A DNA stretch of 64,000 bases from Pratylenchus scribneri (lineage: Eukaryota > Nematoda > Chromadorea > Rhabditida > Pratylenchidae), in the NCBI GenBank assembly GCA_030063045.1, contig JAQSEB010000014.1, positions 124,001 through 188,000 of the forward strand, given 5' to 3'. Below the pieces are notes generated by a model. It saw only the letters and a list, made by a program, of their open reading frames with translations, did not search any database and was not told the DNA's origin. The first letter of the stretch is position 1; every line of letters starts with the position of its first letter. Positions 11,946 through 20,978 of this stretch are shown here, piece by piece. Position numbers and translations under genes: made by a program.

Positions 11946-14900
11946 TTATCCGGCAGTCCTCTGATTGGTCGGGTTCGGGCAAACGGTATATCAACACTTC
12001 CATCTGTTTCGCTTCGGGCACGTGGTCGGAAATGAGCTGATAACGAGTCGATGTTCATTGAAAGTCGCGGTTTGGGCGTGTTGGGTGCAGTCTCTTCGTC
12101 AGTTCGTGTGAGTGTTTGCATTGATCGACTGGGAATATGTGATAATGCAAATGTTGGATGTCTTTCCTCAATCAATTTGTCGGTTTCTCCAATTGTTTTC
12201 CTCTTTGGTTTTTGCCTTTTTGGTTCTTCCCTTTTTTGTTGTTTGTTTTTGAAGAAAGTTGAGAATTTAGGTCGTGGTGTGATGATTTGTTGGCTTTGTC
12301 GTCCGATTAATCCACGAAAAGTGGCGCATATTGGTCCAATGAGATAGGCCAATAAGATCGGGAATAGAAAATCTCGAAGGAAGAGAAAGAATGACCAGCA
12401 GCAGCAAAGAATTATCCATTTGTGGACTATTTCTGCAATAATTTCATGGAATTTTGCAGCAATCACTCCTTTGAGGCCTCCTGGCAATGCTCCAAGTTGT
12501 TCGGCGCGATCTTGAATCCGTTTTGCCGGATTATTCTTCCAGTTTTCGAATCGGGCATATTCATCGATATGGGGGAAAATTTCAAAGTCAGTGTTGTTGT
12601 TGATGGACCAATCATGGAATATGATTGGGTGCAAATTGAGATGATGACCTAACTTTTCAGTCAGGCTTTCTTGAAGTTCATGCACATTGCTGATGTCCAG
12701 ACTGGTTGCAATTCCATGTTCGGTGTCGATTTTCTTCCAAACATTTTTGCTGACTTCGAAGTAATGAGTTTTGTAGATCCCACAATCAGATACTGGTGAG
12801 CTGGATGAGATAATGCGCAGAACTGGATCCAAGAATGCTTCTCGGATTGAGCCACGGATCCGCACTTTGATTGGTATGTAGAGGAAGCATTCTGTGGTTG
12901 CACGAAGACCAATTTCTTTGAGTTCAATTGGACCACATGAGAAAACTTCCAATGCTGATGTTCCGATCCAGCGAGCCATAAGCCAAGGGTTACGAAGTAA
13001 TTGCCTTGCTTGAATTGTTGGGTTCTCATTTCGTTGATTTCTTTGGCATTCCTTTTGATAAAGTTGTTCCAGTGCTCGACTAGCGGAGATTTGAGTGGCG
13101 GTCAATTGTGCTGCTAATTGTTGTTCATTGACATATCTTTTGCCACGTGGAGAGCGAATTGATTGATATTCGCTTTCCAAAATTCCAAATCCTTGTTCCG
13201 AAAGTCTGATTTGTTGTCCATCGCAAGCAATAACTTGTCGGGCATTTTGCACAAAAGTTAGAGCTTGTTCTCTTGTGTTGGATAAAAATGTGGCGGCGGC
13301 ATATTCACTGGTACTGGTTGATTCTCCTTGCAATATTTGAATAAATTCAAAATCGCAACCGCTGCACTTTCCATTTGGGCAGTTCGATGTCCAAACAAGA
13401 CTTGAATTGTCAGAAAGTGCGCAGAAGTCATTGGCATAAGTACAATCTTCCAGTGAATGAATCGGCGAAAGCAGTTCCATATTGTGAGGTTTGTAGTAGA
13501 GCGATGCAAATTGTAGAAAACAGTTCGTTACCGAACTCGTTTTTGCACCGGTGAAGAAGCTGGCAAATCTTCCGGGAAATTCCTCATCCAGAATGCTATT
13601 TGTTTGCCAAACTTTTCCATTTGGTCTGCCTGTTAATGTTTCCTTGGTGAATTCGCACTTTTTTGCATCAATCATTTTTCTGCAATCTTTCCGAGAAATA
13701 TGCAGCATTTCCTCAGTTTTGTCGATTATGAATCTGTCTCCGAGAAAGTTTGTGTAGTATGATTCCGTGATCGTTTTTGCTGAACAATGGTATCCAGTCA
13801 AAATCGGCTTTGGTTTGATGATTGGGCCATAAAGGTGAATGGTCGTTTTTGTCCATGTTGCATTCAATTTCGGGGGCGATCGACAGAATTGCGAATTTTC
13901 CCCTAATTGAAGTCGCCATAAAGTTCCTCCACGATGTGAACAGGCCACGACTGGATCGCCTTTCATTGACAATGGGTTCCATTCATCGCGGATTCGTTTG
14001 CGTGATTTATACGCATTGTAATCGGGAACTTCTTCCTCTTGTCCAATCGGTTCAATGAATTGTGGTGCCTGAGTTGATGTCGTCGTGAAATTTGACAGAA
14101 TTAATTGCATAAAAACGGTCGTTGGACTGATTGTTGTGGTTGACATTGTTGTGGTGCGAGCCGTGGTAGTGGTTCTTCTTGAAGTTGTGGTTGGAGTCAC
14201 TGGGCTTGTAGCTTGACTTGCCACTTCTCTTTTTGTAGTTGTTCGTCTTGTGGTTGTCTTGTATGGTTTCTCAGTAGTTGTAGTAGGCTCATTTGTATTT
14301 GCTTGATCATTTACTTGTTTGTATCTTTCCCAAAATTGTCGAGCATAATTGCGAGAATGTTCCGCACGGGCCTCCGGGTCATCCGGCATTTTGGCACGAA
14401 AATCGTGAAGAATATCTGCATATGGCTCTTTTGTTGTTGTTTCGGGGTCCACTCTTTTCTGTAGATGTGGAAACAAAGTTGGGTAAAGATGCCAAAATTC
14501 TTGTTTTGGAATGGGCTCTTCCATTTCCTCCAATGTCATTGGTTTCCAGAGTCCTTGAGAAGTTTTTCGCCGGTCATTCGTTGCTGAAGCAGAAAAGATC
14601 ATTGCAAACAGCAAAAGAAATGTCAGCAACATTGGCACAAATCGCAGCATTCCCCATCCTCTTGGTGAATGACTGGGCCGTTGTGTGGGTCGATCATTGC
14701 TGAGAATTTTGTCTGCGATTTTGCGCAAATTGATGCCTTTTCCTGAATAAATATAGAATCCAGCATTGTATTCTTGGCATAGGTTGTAGCATTGACGTTT
14801 GGTACGCGACCATTCGCGATTTTGTCGGGATTCTTGGAGAATCAAATTGGTTTCGACGTCGGCATTGTAGAGTTTTCGCATTGTTGGTTGCAAATTTCTC

Positions 14901-16402
14901 GCCAGATTTTTCTCATCACTAAAGCAAAGTACAATGCGTTCATTCTTTGGCGATAGTGAGAGTTTCCGGTCAATTCTTGTTTCAGGATCGAAGGTGAACC
15001 AGCGGGAATTTGGCATGTAGCCTTGAAGGATTTCCGCGTTGTTGTCGCCGAGGATTATTGTTTCGCAATGCAATATGTGGTTGCCATAAAATTTTTTATT
15101 CCGAATGATGGCAATTGCAGTGTTCACCTCTGTTTGCAGTTCATTCATGAACTGTGTGAATCCTCCCAACTCATTGCCATCGATTGGTGAGTAGGTGATG
15201 CAACCGTATTGATTTTCCGCCACAATGCCTTCAAAAATTGAACATGAACCGAGCCAATACTCAAGTGCTTCCATAATTTTTGATTGGTCAAAAGGCTTTT
15301 TCTTCAATTTTGACCATTTTTCATCCCACATCAATTTTGCTGTTTCCTTTTGTCCTCGGTTCAATAGTCCAGTCGCTGCTTCATGAATCATAAGCCTTTC
15401 ATTTTGAGGTAGGTTCTGATAACGAGCGAGCCAGACATATGTGAGCACTTGCATGAAAGTTTCTGCTCGGCAATTGGCATAGTCTTTCATCACAAGTCGT
15501 TTTTGAGCAATCCGCCCGAGGGTTACATTTCGAGCACATGCTTCATGATGAGGGGAATCCGGATTGCATTCAGTCAAAATGTTGTAATCAAGGATGATTG
15601 GCTTTTTTCGATCGGCAGTCAAATAATGCAATTTTGGTTCAGGAGTTGTACTTCTTGACCTTTGAGGTCGTCGAATTTGATGCCGAATTGGTGTGGATTC
15701 GCGTCGATATTCCAATCGACGATTTGGTGAATCCACTCGCCTTTTTCTTGGTGATGGCGTTCGAATATTAGCTTGATTCTTTGGTTTATCCATTTTTCGT
15801 TGTTTTGTTGGCATTTCAATTGGCCTTGCGCTTCGTTTTGAACTCGAAGGTTGCATTGATGAACTTTGTCCTTTCTTTGAATTGTCCACCGGTGGTGCCA
15901 GAATACTTTTTCTTGGTTCAATTGGCTTTTGTTTGCTTTCATCAAGATGAGGTATTTTGAACCCTTCAAGTGTTCCTTTCTTTGTTGGACTTTCCTTTTC
16001 CAATGATTTAGGCACTTCTTCAATTATTTCTTCTTCATAGTCCAATTCAATGGCTTCTTCATCGTCCGGATATTTGCGTTTGAAATTCCTTATGCCCATA
16101 TATTCCTCAAATAAATGGTCCCACGGTGGATATGATTGCTGATTTTGGTATTTGCTCATATGATTGTCAGCAGCAATGAGACTATCCCGTAGCTCTTGAT
16201 TAAAATGAGCTTCGCCTTGACTCCAGTGATATTCCCATTCTTCTTGCAATTCGGGTGCCAATCGGGAAGGTCCCATTGGAATGGCATCATCGTCTTCATC
16301 GAAGTAGTTTAGATCACTTTGTTTTTCGCCGAGATAATTAAACGGCTTATGATCTCTTGCGATAAATGTGGGAATGGCGTTGTCATTTCGATTAGAGGAC
16401 AA
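11942..16402 (-). CDS. ORF2: unknown globular region followed by Env-like glycoprotein
   Basis: About 1,480 codons without a break. The frame is open from about 16427 but has no ATG until MGPSRLAPE (near 16276), so expression by frameshift or splicing from ORF1 is likely. Residues about 1-260 are acidic then basic and disordered. About 265-575 form an unrecognised globular region. About 585-605 is a strongly hydrophobic segment (MLLTFLLLFAMIF), probably an internal signal peptide. A Thr-rich stalk follows, then a Cys-rich ectodomain with several N-glycosylation sites (NFT, NATW, NSS). A furin-like site RGKR lies near residue 1086. A C-terminal membrane anchor at about 1327-1355 precedes a basic tail. 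This layout is that of a class I membrane envelope protein. I cannot say which viral lineage it came from. No RT or integrase motif is present. Confidence 0.75.
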   Translation of the reverse strand: MSSNRNDNAIPTFIARDHKPFNYLGEKQSDLNYFDEDDDAIPMGPSRLAPELQEEWEYHWSQGEAHFNQELRDSLIAADNHMSKYQNQQSYPPWDHLFEEYMGIRNFKRKYPDDEEAIELDYEEEIIEEVPKSLEKESPTKKGTLEGFKIPHLDESKQKPIEPRKSILAPPVDNSKKGQSSSMQPSSSKRSARPIEMPTKQRKMDKPKNQANIRTPSPRKRRVDSPNRRLEYRRESTPIRHQIRRPQRSRSTTPEPKLHYLTADRKKPIILDYNILTECNPDSPHHEACARNVTLGRIAQKRLVMKDYANCRAETFMQVLTYVWLARYQNLPQNERLMIHEAATGLLNRGQKETAKLMWDEKWSKLKKKPFDQSKIMEALEYWLGSCSIFEGIVAENQYGCITYSPIDGNELGGFTQFMNELQTEVNTAIAIIRNKKFYGNHILHCETIILGDNNAEILQGYMPNSRWFTFDPETRIDRKLSLSPKNERIVLCFSDEKNLARNLQPTMRKLYNADVETNLILQESRQNREWSRTKRQCYNLCQEYNAGFYIYSGKGINLRKIADKILSNDRPTQRPSHSPRGWGMLRFVPMLLTFLLLFAMIFSASATNDRRKTSQGLWKPMTLEEMEEPIPKQEFWHLYPTLFPHLQKRVDPETTTKEPYADILHDFRAKMPDDPEARAEHSRNYARQFWERYKQVNDQANTNEPTTTTEKPYKTTTRRTTTKREVASQATSPVTPTTTSRRTTTTARTTTMSTTTISPTTVFMQLILSNFTTTSTQAPQFIEPIGQEEEVPDYNAYKSRKRIRDEWNPLSMKGDPVVACSHRGGTLWRLQLGENSQFCRSPPKLNATWTKTTIHLYGPIIKPKPILTGYHCSAKTITESYYTNFLGDRFIIDKTEEMLHISRKDCRKMIDAKKCEFTKETLTGRPNGKVWQTNSILDEEFPGRFASFFTGAKTSSVTNCFLQFASLYYKPHNMELLSPIHSLEDCTYANDFCALSDNSSLVWTSNCPNGKCSGCDFEFIQILQGESTSTSEYAAATFLSNTREQALTFVQNARQVIACDGQQIRLSEQGFGILESEYQSIRSPRGKRYVNEQQLAAQLTATQISASRALEQLYQKECQRNQRNENPTIQARQLLRNPWLMARWIGTSALEVFSCGPIELKEIGLRATTECFLYIPIKVRIRGSIREAFLDPVLRIISSSSPVSDCGIYKTHYFEVSKNVWKKIDTEHGIATSLDISNVHELQESLTEKLGHHLNLHPIIFHDWSINNNTDFEIFPHIDEYARFENWKNNPAKRIQDRAEQLGALPGGLKGVIAAKFHEIIAEIVHKWIILCCCWSFFLFLRDFLFPILLAYLIGPICATFRGLIGRQSQQIITPRPKFSTFFKNKQQKREEPKRQKPKRKTIGETDKLIEERHPTFALSHIPSRSMQTLTRTDEETAPNTPKPRLSMNIDSLSAHFRPRARSETDGSVDIPFARTRPIRGLPDN

Positions 16403-16427
16403 GCAAATTCTGGTTGAATTGGTTCAC
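16309..16427 (-). promoter_or_regulatory. ORF1/ORF2 overlap with candidate -1 frameshift site
   Basis: ORF2 lies in the -1 frame relative to ORF1 and overlaps it by about 119 nt. On the minus strand the heptamer G AAA AAC (16327-16321) is in register with the ORF1 codons, about 10 nt before its stop. It is only a weak match to known slippery sites and no pseudoknot was modelled. Confidence 0.35.
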
Positions 16428-19400
16428 GTTCGTTGGTGATTTCTAAATTATAGAGTTGATTGATTGCCCGATTAAATTCCTTGTTTATTTGAATTTTTGG
16501 GAAAAGTTTTGTGATCATTGATTGATCATGCAGGAAGATTGTATTTTGAGAGCTTTCCAGGACTTCGGAATCTTCGAGAGGTCCCTTACTTTTCCAAATT
16601 TCGAACCCTTTAGGGCCATCTTTGTAGAGTCTCAGATCTCTGATCTGGCTCTCAGTTGGAGGAAATTGTTTTTGGGCTTTTCCAATCAGGAATAATTCGG
16701 CCAATTTGAATTCTTGAGCAGTAGGGAGCTTTTCATTCTGCATATGCATATGAATTTGCTTCAGGAAAGGATCTCCCATAATGATGTCGATTGATTTGTT
16801 GATTTGTTTAAGAAATCTCAAAAAGTGAACTGTATTTTCTTTCAATTGTTTCCATTGACAAAAACGTTGATCATCAGTGAGTGAAACTTGTTTTGACTTA
16901 TCAGCCGTTTTATTGTTTATTTCGAGTTGTATTTTTTCATCTGCATTGATATCTGCAGGAATTTCCTTGACGGAATCGTTTATTGGATTGGTTTCATGCC
17001 AATATTCATCTTCGACAATAAAGTCAAATTCAGCATTTTCTGTTTCGTTGAGTTCGATTGATTGAGCTGAAGTGATCCGTTTCACTTCAAGCTTTTGCAG
17101 AACATATGCCACTTGTTCCTTTCGCTTCTTCTTCTCCTCGGTTTCAGAATCGGTAGAATCGGATTCCGATTCGGATTTGGGTTTGCATCGTCCCCATGGT
17201 TTCAATTGAATTCGTTTTTCGCCTTCAGGATTGCAGGTGCATGGCGAGCTTTTGCGGAGATAAGCACAGATACAAGTGAGTTCTTTGCCAATTTGCCGGA
17301 ATTCCATACATCGGCAATGGCAATTGCGAATGGGCATTGGAATTTGAATGCGGTATTGTTTTGTTGAGCATGGTGGCGACTTTCTGATTAGCCGTCGTGG
17401 AATTTCATCGGAATCGGATGATTCAGAATCTGAATCCGAATCAGAGGAAGTCCATTGTTTAACATAAGCAGGCAAAACTGGTTTTGATTTGGACATATTT
17501 GAAATTTCATTCGCAGGCCTTGGCATTGGTTGAGATGGCCTTGGTTGATGATCGGAATCTGAGTCACTTTCTTCAGATTCACTGCTCCAATCGCATTCGG
17601 AGGATGGGTCTGGATCACCTGGCCTATCACTGTCATAAAGGACAGCACCACAGAACATAATTTGCGGATTTTCAGTATTTGAGTAGATTGCTGTTGATTT
17701 TTTGATTCGTCCGGTTTTGCCGGAACCACTGAGAATCTTGCCCAGTCGAGATTGACTCAGTGTGAAGCCGCTTGGTAGCTTCTCAATTGGATTGATATAT
17801 AAATCGTTGAAATGATCAATTCCAAGCATTAAGTCGGGTTCCCTCATGTCTTGGGGAAGTGGAAGTCGTTTCTTGCGAAGCTGATCTTCTTCGATCGAGC
17901 TGAGGGCATTCATTTTGTTTAAGGTGAAAATCATTTTTTCACCACCGTCGCACAAGAGTCCAATTTTGACGCGATCGCTCAAATAGCGTTTCGCATTTGG
18001 ATCACCGAATGAACTGAGGTAACATTCCTCTTTTTCAATTGCTTCCAATTGAAGTTGTTCGGCAGCTCGGGCCGAAATGAATGAGCGTTGTGATCCATTG
18101 TCTATGAAGACTGAAGCTATCATAGATTGCCGGGGATTAGCCGGATTGAAAATTGTTGCCTCCGTTGTCATGAGGAGGGCTTTTGTTGGCTTCTCACTTG
18201 ATAGGAGTACCTGGTCATGATTTTCTGGCTCTTTTGGCTTGGCATGATTGCAGCAAGCACATTGTGTGGACTCTTCACTTGATGAAATTGAATCGTATTG
18301 TGCCTCTGTTTGTGTTTCCAGAGTTGGTGCGGCATGTTGAATGGTTTTTGGGCAGAGAGCGGTTGGATGGCTCGCCTTGCATTTGAAGCAGGTCGCAGGC
18401 CGCGGACAATTGCCAGAAATGTGTCCATTGTGAAGACAGCGCCAACAGAGATTTTTGGCTTTGACTATCTCCTTTCTTTGTTCGAGTGTGCTGTATTTTG
18501 TGCAACGGTCATGCCAATGGTTTTGTCCGCAAAATGCGCAGGGGCTCGTGGGTTGGCCTTTGTTCTGCACATTACGGGTTGAATTTGAGTCTGACGAATC
18601 CGACACAAGCGGAGTTCGGCTCGGGGCCGGGGCACTGGCCCTTCTTTTGATAGGCTTTCGCTCTCGATCGCCTTTGGATTTGTTTTGTTGCTGACTTTCG
18701 ACCGATGCATTGATGAATGTTCGCTCTCTTCCTTGCGGTTGATTTCCGCTTCCTCTATTGCGAGGGTTGTCATATCCTCTATGGCGAGGTGACATTTTTG
18801 ACAATTGTTGCTGGGGCTTTTGATTGGATTGGCCTTTTTGATGGCCATATTCATCCATCACTTCTCGAATGTTGCTTTCTCGTCGAACAGCGTCATTCAA
18901 GGTTTGAAGGAACTTGGTTGTGTTCCAATTTTCCGGATCCTCGGCCTTTTTCACCAGGATCGTGCGCAGGAATTGCGGATTGAGCTTCTTTTCCAGAGTG
19001 AGGTACACCATTGGGCCTTCGGTGTCCTCTCCGAGAGTGCGCAATTCTCTCGTGATGCGTTCCAACTCCAAAAGCATTCCATGGGTTTTGGACAAGTTTT
19101 CGGCTCTTGGCAGGTTGGACAATTCAGCATGGAGTGTGCGAACATAGCTTTTTTCATCTCCATATGTCTCCTTCAGGAGCTGAATTGCATCTGAATAGTT
19201 GCGATCTTCCAATCGAAATCCGCTGATGAGGGCTTTGGGTTCCCCTTCAAGCAGAGAACGCAACAAATTCAATTTTTCGGCATCATTACCGACCTTGGTG
19301 TGGACGGCACTTCGGAAGCTTTCCCAGAACTCGGGCCAATTTCGACGATCACCCTTGAACGGGCGGATTTGTAAAGTTGGCAGCGCATAAATGGTCCCGA

Positions 19401-19887
19401 GTGGGGCTTGAGCATTGGGCGCAATGTTGACATTTGCGCCAGCGGTGGCGGCGGCTAGAGCTTGAGCATGGGTGATTTCAGCTGCCCGTTGATCTTGGTC
19501 AGCTTTCAATCGAAGGATCTTTCCTTGGCCTGAGACTGTTCCCGCCAAAGTTTGCAATCCATCAAGCTTGATATGTATAGCTTCGACCGCTTCAGCCACT
19601 TTGTATTTGGCTTGGAAAGCGGTATACTTTTGATCTTCATCGCCACCGGCGGCACCCAGTTTTCGGATCAAATCACTCCAATTCTCATTTCCAGTGCGGA
19701 CATCGTCGATTGCGACGGAGGCGGTTACCATTTTCTTCTTGATCAACTCAAGTTGCGCTTCGTAAAGGGCCCAATTTTCCAAGTTGGATTTGGCATTATC
19801 GACCTCGATTTTGAGCGCAGCTGAATCTTGAACGTGCGATCCAGCGCGAAGGGCATTAATGATTTTGTTTTGGATTGGTCCAGACAT
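16309..19887 (-). CDS. ORF1: BEL/Pao Gag with zinc knuckles and aspartic protease
   Basis: The frame is open from 19929, but the first ATG is at 19887 (MSGPIQNK). Residue numbers here count from 19929. About 180-350 match the Gag domain of Pao elements (FKGDRRNWPEFWESF, LLRSLLEGEP). About 464-516 hold two zinc knuckles (CAFCGQNHWHDRC and CWRCLHNGHISGNC), followed by CFKCKASHPTALC. About 605-740 are the retropepsin (FIDNGSQRSF, then LMLGIDHFNDLY and LPSGFTLSQSRLG). The family normally continues into reverse transcriptase. Here there is an acidic Ser/Asp/Glu region and a Cys-rich patch (CHCRCMEF, CICAYL) at about 760-930. Then comes a stretch like the pre-integrase segment (WKQLKENTVHFLRFLK, AELFLIGKAQKQFPP). 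The ORF ends before any integrase core. Confidence 0.85.
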   Translation of the reverse strand: MSGPIQNKIINALRAGSHVQDSAALKIEVDNAKSNLENWALYEAQLELIKKKMVTASVAIDDVRTGNENWSDLIRKLGAAGGDEDQKYTAFQAKYKVAEAVEAIHIKLDGLQTLAGTVSGQGKILRLKADQDQRAAEITHAQALAAATAGANVNIAPNAQAPLGTIYALPTLQIRPFKGDRRNWPEFWESFRSAVHTKVGNDAEKLNLLRSLLEGEPKALISGFRLEDRNYSDAIQLLKETYGDEKSYVRTLHAELSNLPRAENLSKTHGMLLELERITRELRTLGEDTEGPMVYLTLEKKLNPQFLRTILVKKAEDPENWNTTKFLQTLNDAVRRESNIREVMDEYGHQKGQSNQKPQQQLSKMSPRHRGYDNPRNRGSGNQPQGRERTFINASVESQQQNKSKGDRERKPIKRRASAPAPSRTPLVSDSSDSNSTRNVQNKGQPTSPCAFCGQNHWHDRCTKYSTLEQRKEIVKAKNLCWRCLHNGHISGNCPRPATCFKCKASHPTALCPKTIQHAAPTLETQTEAQYDSISSSEESTQCACCNHAKPKEPENHDQVLLSSEKPTKALLMTTEATIFNPANPRQSMIASVFIDNGSQRSFISARAAEQLQLEAIEKEECYLSSFGDPNAKRYLSDRVKIGLLCDGGEKMIFTLNKMNALSSIEEDQLRKKRLPLPQDMREPDLMLGIDHFNDLYINPIEKLPSGFTLSQSRLGKILSGSGKTGRIKKSTAIYSNTENPQIMFCGAVLYDSDRPGDPDPSSECDWSSESEESDSDSDHQPRPSQPMPRPANEISNMSKSKPVLPAYVKQWTSSDSDSDSESSDSDEIPRRLIRKSPPCSTKQYRIQIPMPIRNCHCRCMEFRQIGKELTCICAYLRKSSPCTCNPEGEKRIQLKPWGRCKPKSESESDSTDSETEEKKKRKEQVAYVLQKLEVKRITSAQSIELNETENAEFDFIVEDEYWHETNPINDSVKEIPADINADEKIQLEINNKTADKSKQVSLTDDQRFCQWKQLKENTVHFLRFLKQINKSIDIIMGDPFLKQIHMHMQNEKLPTAQEFKLAELFLIGKAQKQFPPTESQIRDLRLYKDGPKGFEIWKSKGPLEDSEVLESSQNTIFLHDQSMITKLFPKIQINKEFNRAINQLYNLEITNEREPIQPEFACPLIEMTTPFPHLSQEIISRLIISAKNKVI

Positions 19888-19927
19888 TTTAGAGTCGAAA
19901 AATGTCTTGAGAGTTGAATCAGTTTTC

Positions 19928-20056
19928 AAGAGCTTACTTGTAACAACAAGTGGCTCTGTTTGTGAGTTGAAAAGTTGTTCAAGAGCTTACTTGTAACAAC
20001 AAGTGGCTCTGGGAGTAAAATTTAGGAAGAGCTTACTTGTAACAACAAGTGGCTCT
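19928..20056 (-). repeat. three tandem copies of a 30-bp hairpin in the element's 5' leader
   Basis: The same 30-bp unit occurs at 19928-19957, 19981-20010 and 20027-20056. In the element's sense each can fold with stem ACTTGT/ACAAGT around a TGTT loop, extended by GAGC/GCTC. They lie between the primer-binding site and gag, where packaging or translation signals sit in retroelements. Confidence 0.8.
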
Positions 20057-20277
20057 TTTTGCCTTTTTGGATGGATTTTTAATTGACCGATTTACACGAA
20101 GGTAAAAGGGTCTCAAATTTTTAAAAGACAGAAATACACGAAGGTAAATGTGTCTTTTCTCGTTCCCAAATTTTACTTTTTTTTTAATCCCACAAATTTA
20201 CTTGTCGATGGTTGGTGGTTCGGCAAGTGGCAAAGGGCAACAGCAATTGACAATTGTTTGACAGGGCACAGCAAAAG
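20057..20277 (-). other. rest of the element's 5' untranslated leader
   Basis: Non-coding stretch between the hairpins and the primer-binding site. It contains a short direct repeat, ACACGAAGGTAAA, near 20094 and 20134. Confidence 0.5.
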
Positions 20278-20295
20278 GTCACGTCGGGGCCACCA
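20278..20295 (-). other. primer-binding site complementary to tRNA-Trp
   Basis: Six bases inside the 5' LTR, the minus strand reads TGGTGGCCCCGACGTGA, complementary to the 3' end of animal tRNA-Trp as I recall it. The single difference is a G that can pair with U. TGG matches the tRNA CCA tail. Confidence 0.65.
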
Positions 20296-20301
20296 AATCT
20301 C

Positions 20302-20978
20302 TGTGGGGGTTAGCAGGGATTAGCCTTCCACAAACAGAATATTATCCGGGTTCGGAGCCGGTTGTTGCGTGAGGGTTTAGACTAAGTTAACTCGGAGGTT
20401 AATTAGTCTTTGAGGAGAACTTTTGCTGTGGATTTGATTGGAAATAGGCTTTGGTTGGTTTGGATTGAATTGAATTGAAGTGTTTTTGGTTTTATAAATT
20501 TTATCCGATTGTAAAACTGAGGGGTGAAATGACAGAATTCAAGGGGGTTTATAAAGGCAATAAACTGCTCAGGTGATGTGTGAACAACCGAAACTTTATA
20601 GGCAAAAAAGAGATAACATTTGATTTGAGAGGGAAAAAAGAGTCATATGAATGTAGGATTATAGGCAAAAATAGAATCAAACAAAGGACTTTTGCAGAGT
20701 TTTGCAAGGAATAGATTAATCGAAACAGAATTGTAGGGAGAATTTGGCTGATATGAAATTGTAGGGGAAATCAACATCCGTGAATTTTATTTGGTAAAAT
20801 GGGCAAAATGGGTGTGGAGGAGGAGAGAAAGAATCAAATGACACTAAAATGGGGAAATTGGGAATGGGGTGATTGGGACAGGTTGATACGGAATTTTATG
20901 TTAATCATATGAATATTTTCCTTTCATTTCATCATTCCGTTTTGGTCCCAATCCATTGGGCCAACGCATTCCGCGACA
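20302..20978 (-). repeat. 5' LTR of the BEL/Pao-type element
   Basis: Identical by eye to the LTR at 11253-11929. Its plus-strand right end directly abuts the start codon of the zinc-finger gene, so antisense transcription from this LTR would run into that gene. Confidence 0.9.

Larger units (their letters stand above)
11253..20978 (-). mobile_element. BEL/Pao-type LTR element with Gag-Pro and Env-like ORFs but no RT, RNase H or integrase
   Basis: Complete 9.7-kb element read on the minus strand. Two 677-bp LTRs appear identical at a constant offset of 9049 and carry TG...CA ends. A tRNA-Trp-like primer site, three leader hairpins, a Gag-protease ORF and a long ORF with an envelope-like C-terminal half lie between them. 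BEL/Pao membership rests on the Gag domain (DUF1759-like), two zinc knuckles, the DNGSQRSF protease motif, and a stretch resembling the segment just before integrase in this family. Polymerase and integrase cores are absent, so mobility would need a helper. Intact long ORFs and matching LTRs imply a very recent insertion. Confidence 0.9.

Noticed and set aside
16402..16402. Codon at 16402 taken as the start of ORF2
   Set aside because: It is TTG, not ATG; the frame is open further upstream to about 16427 and the first ATG is about 42 codons downstream.
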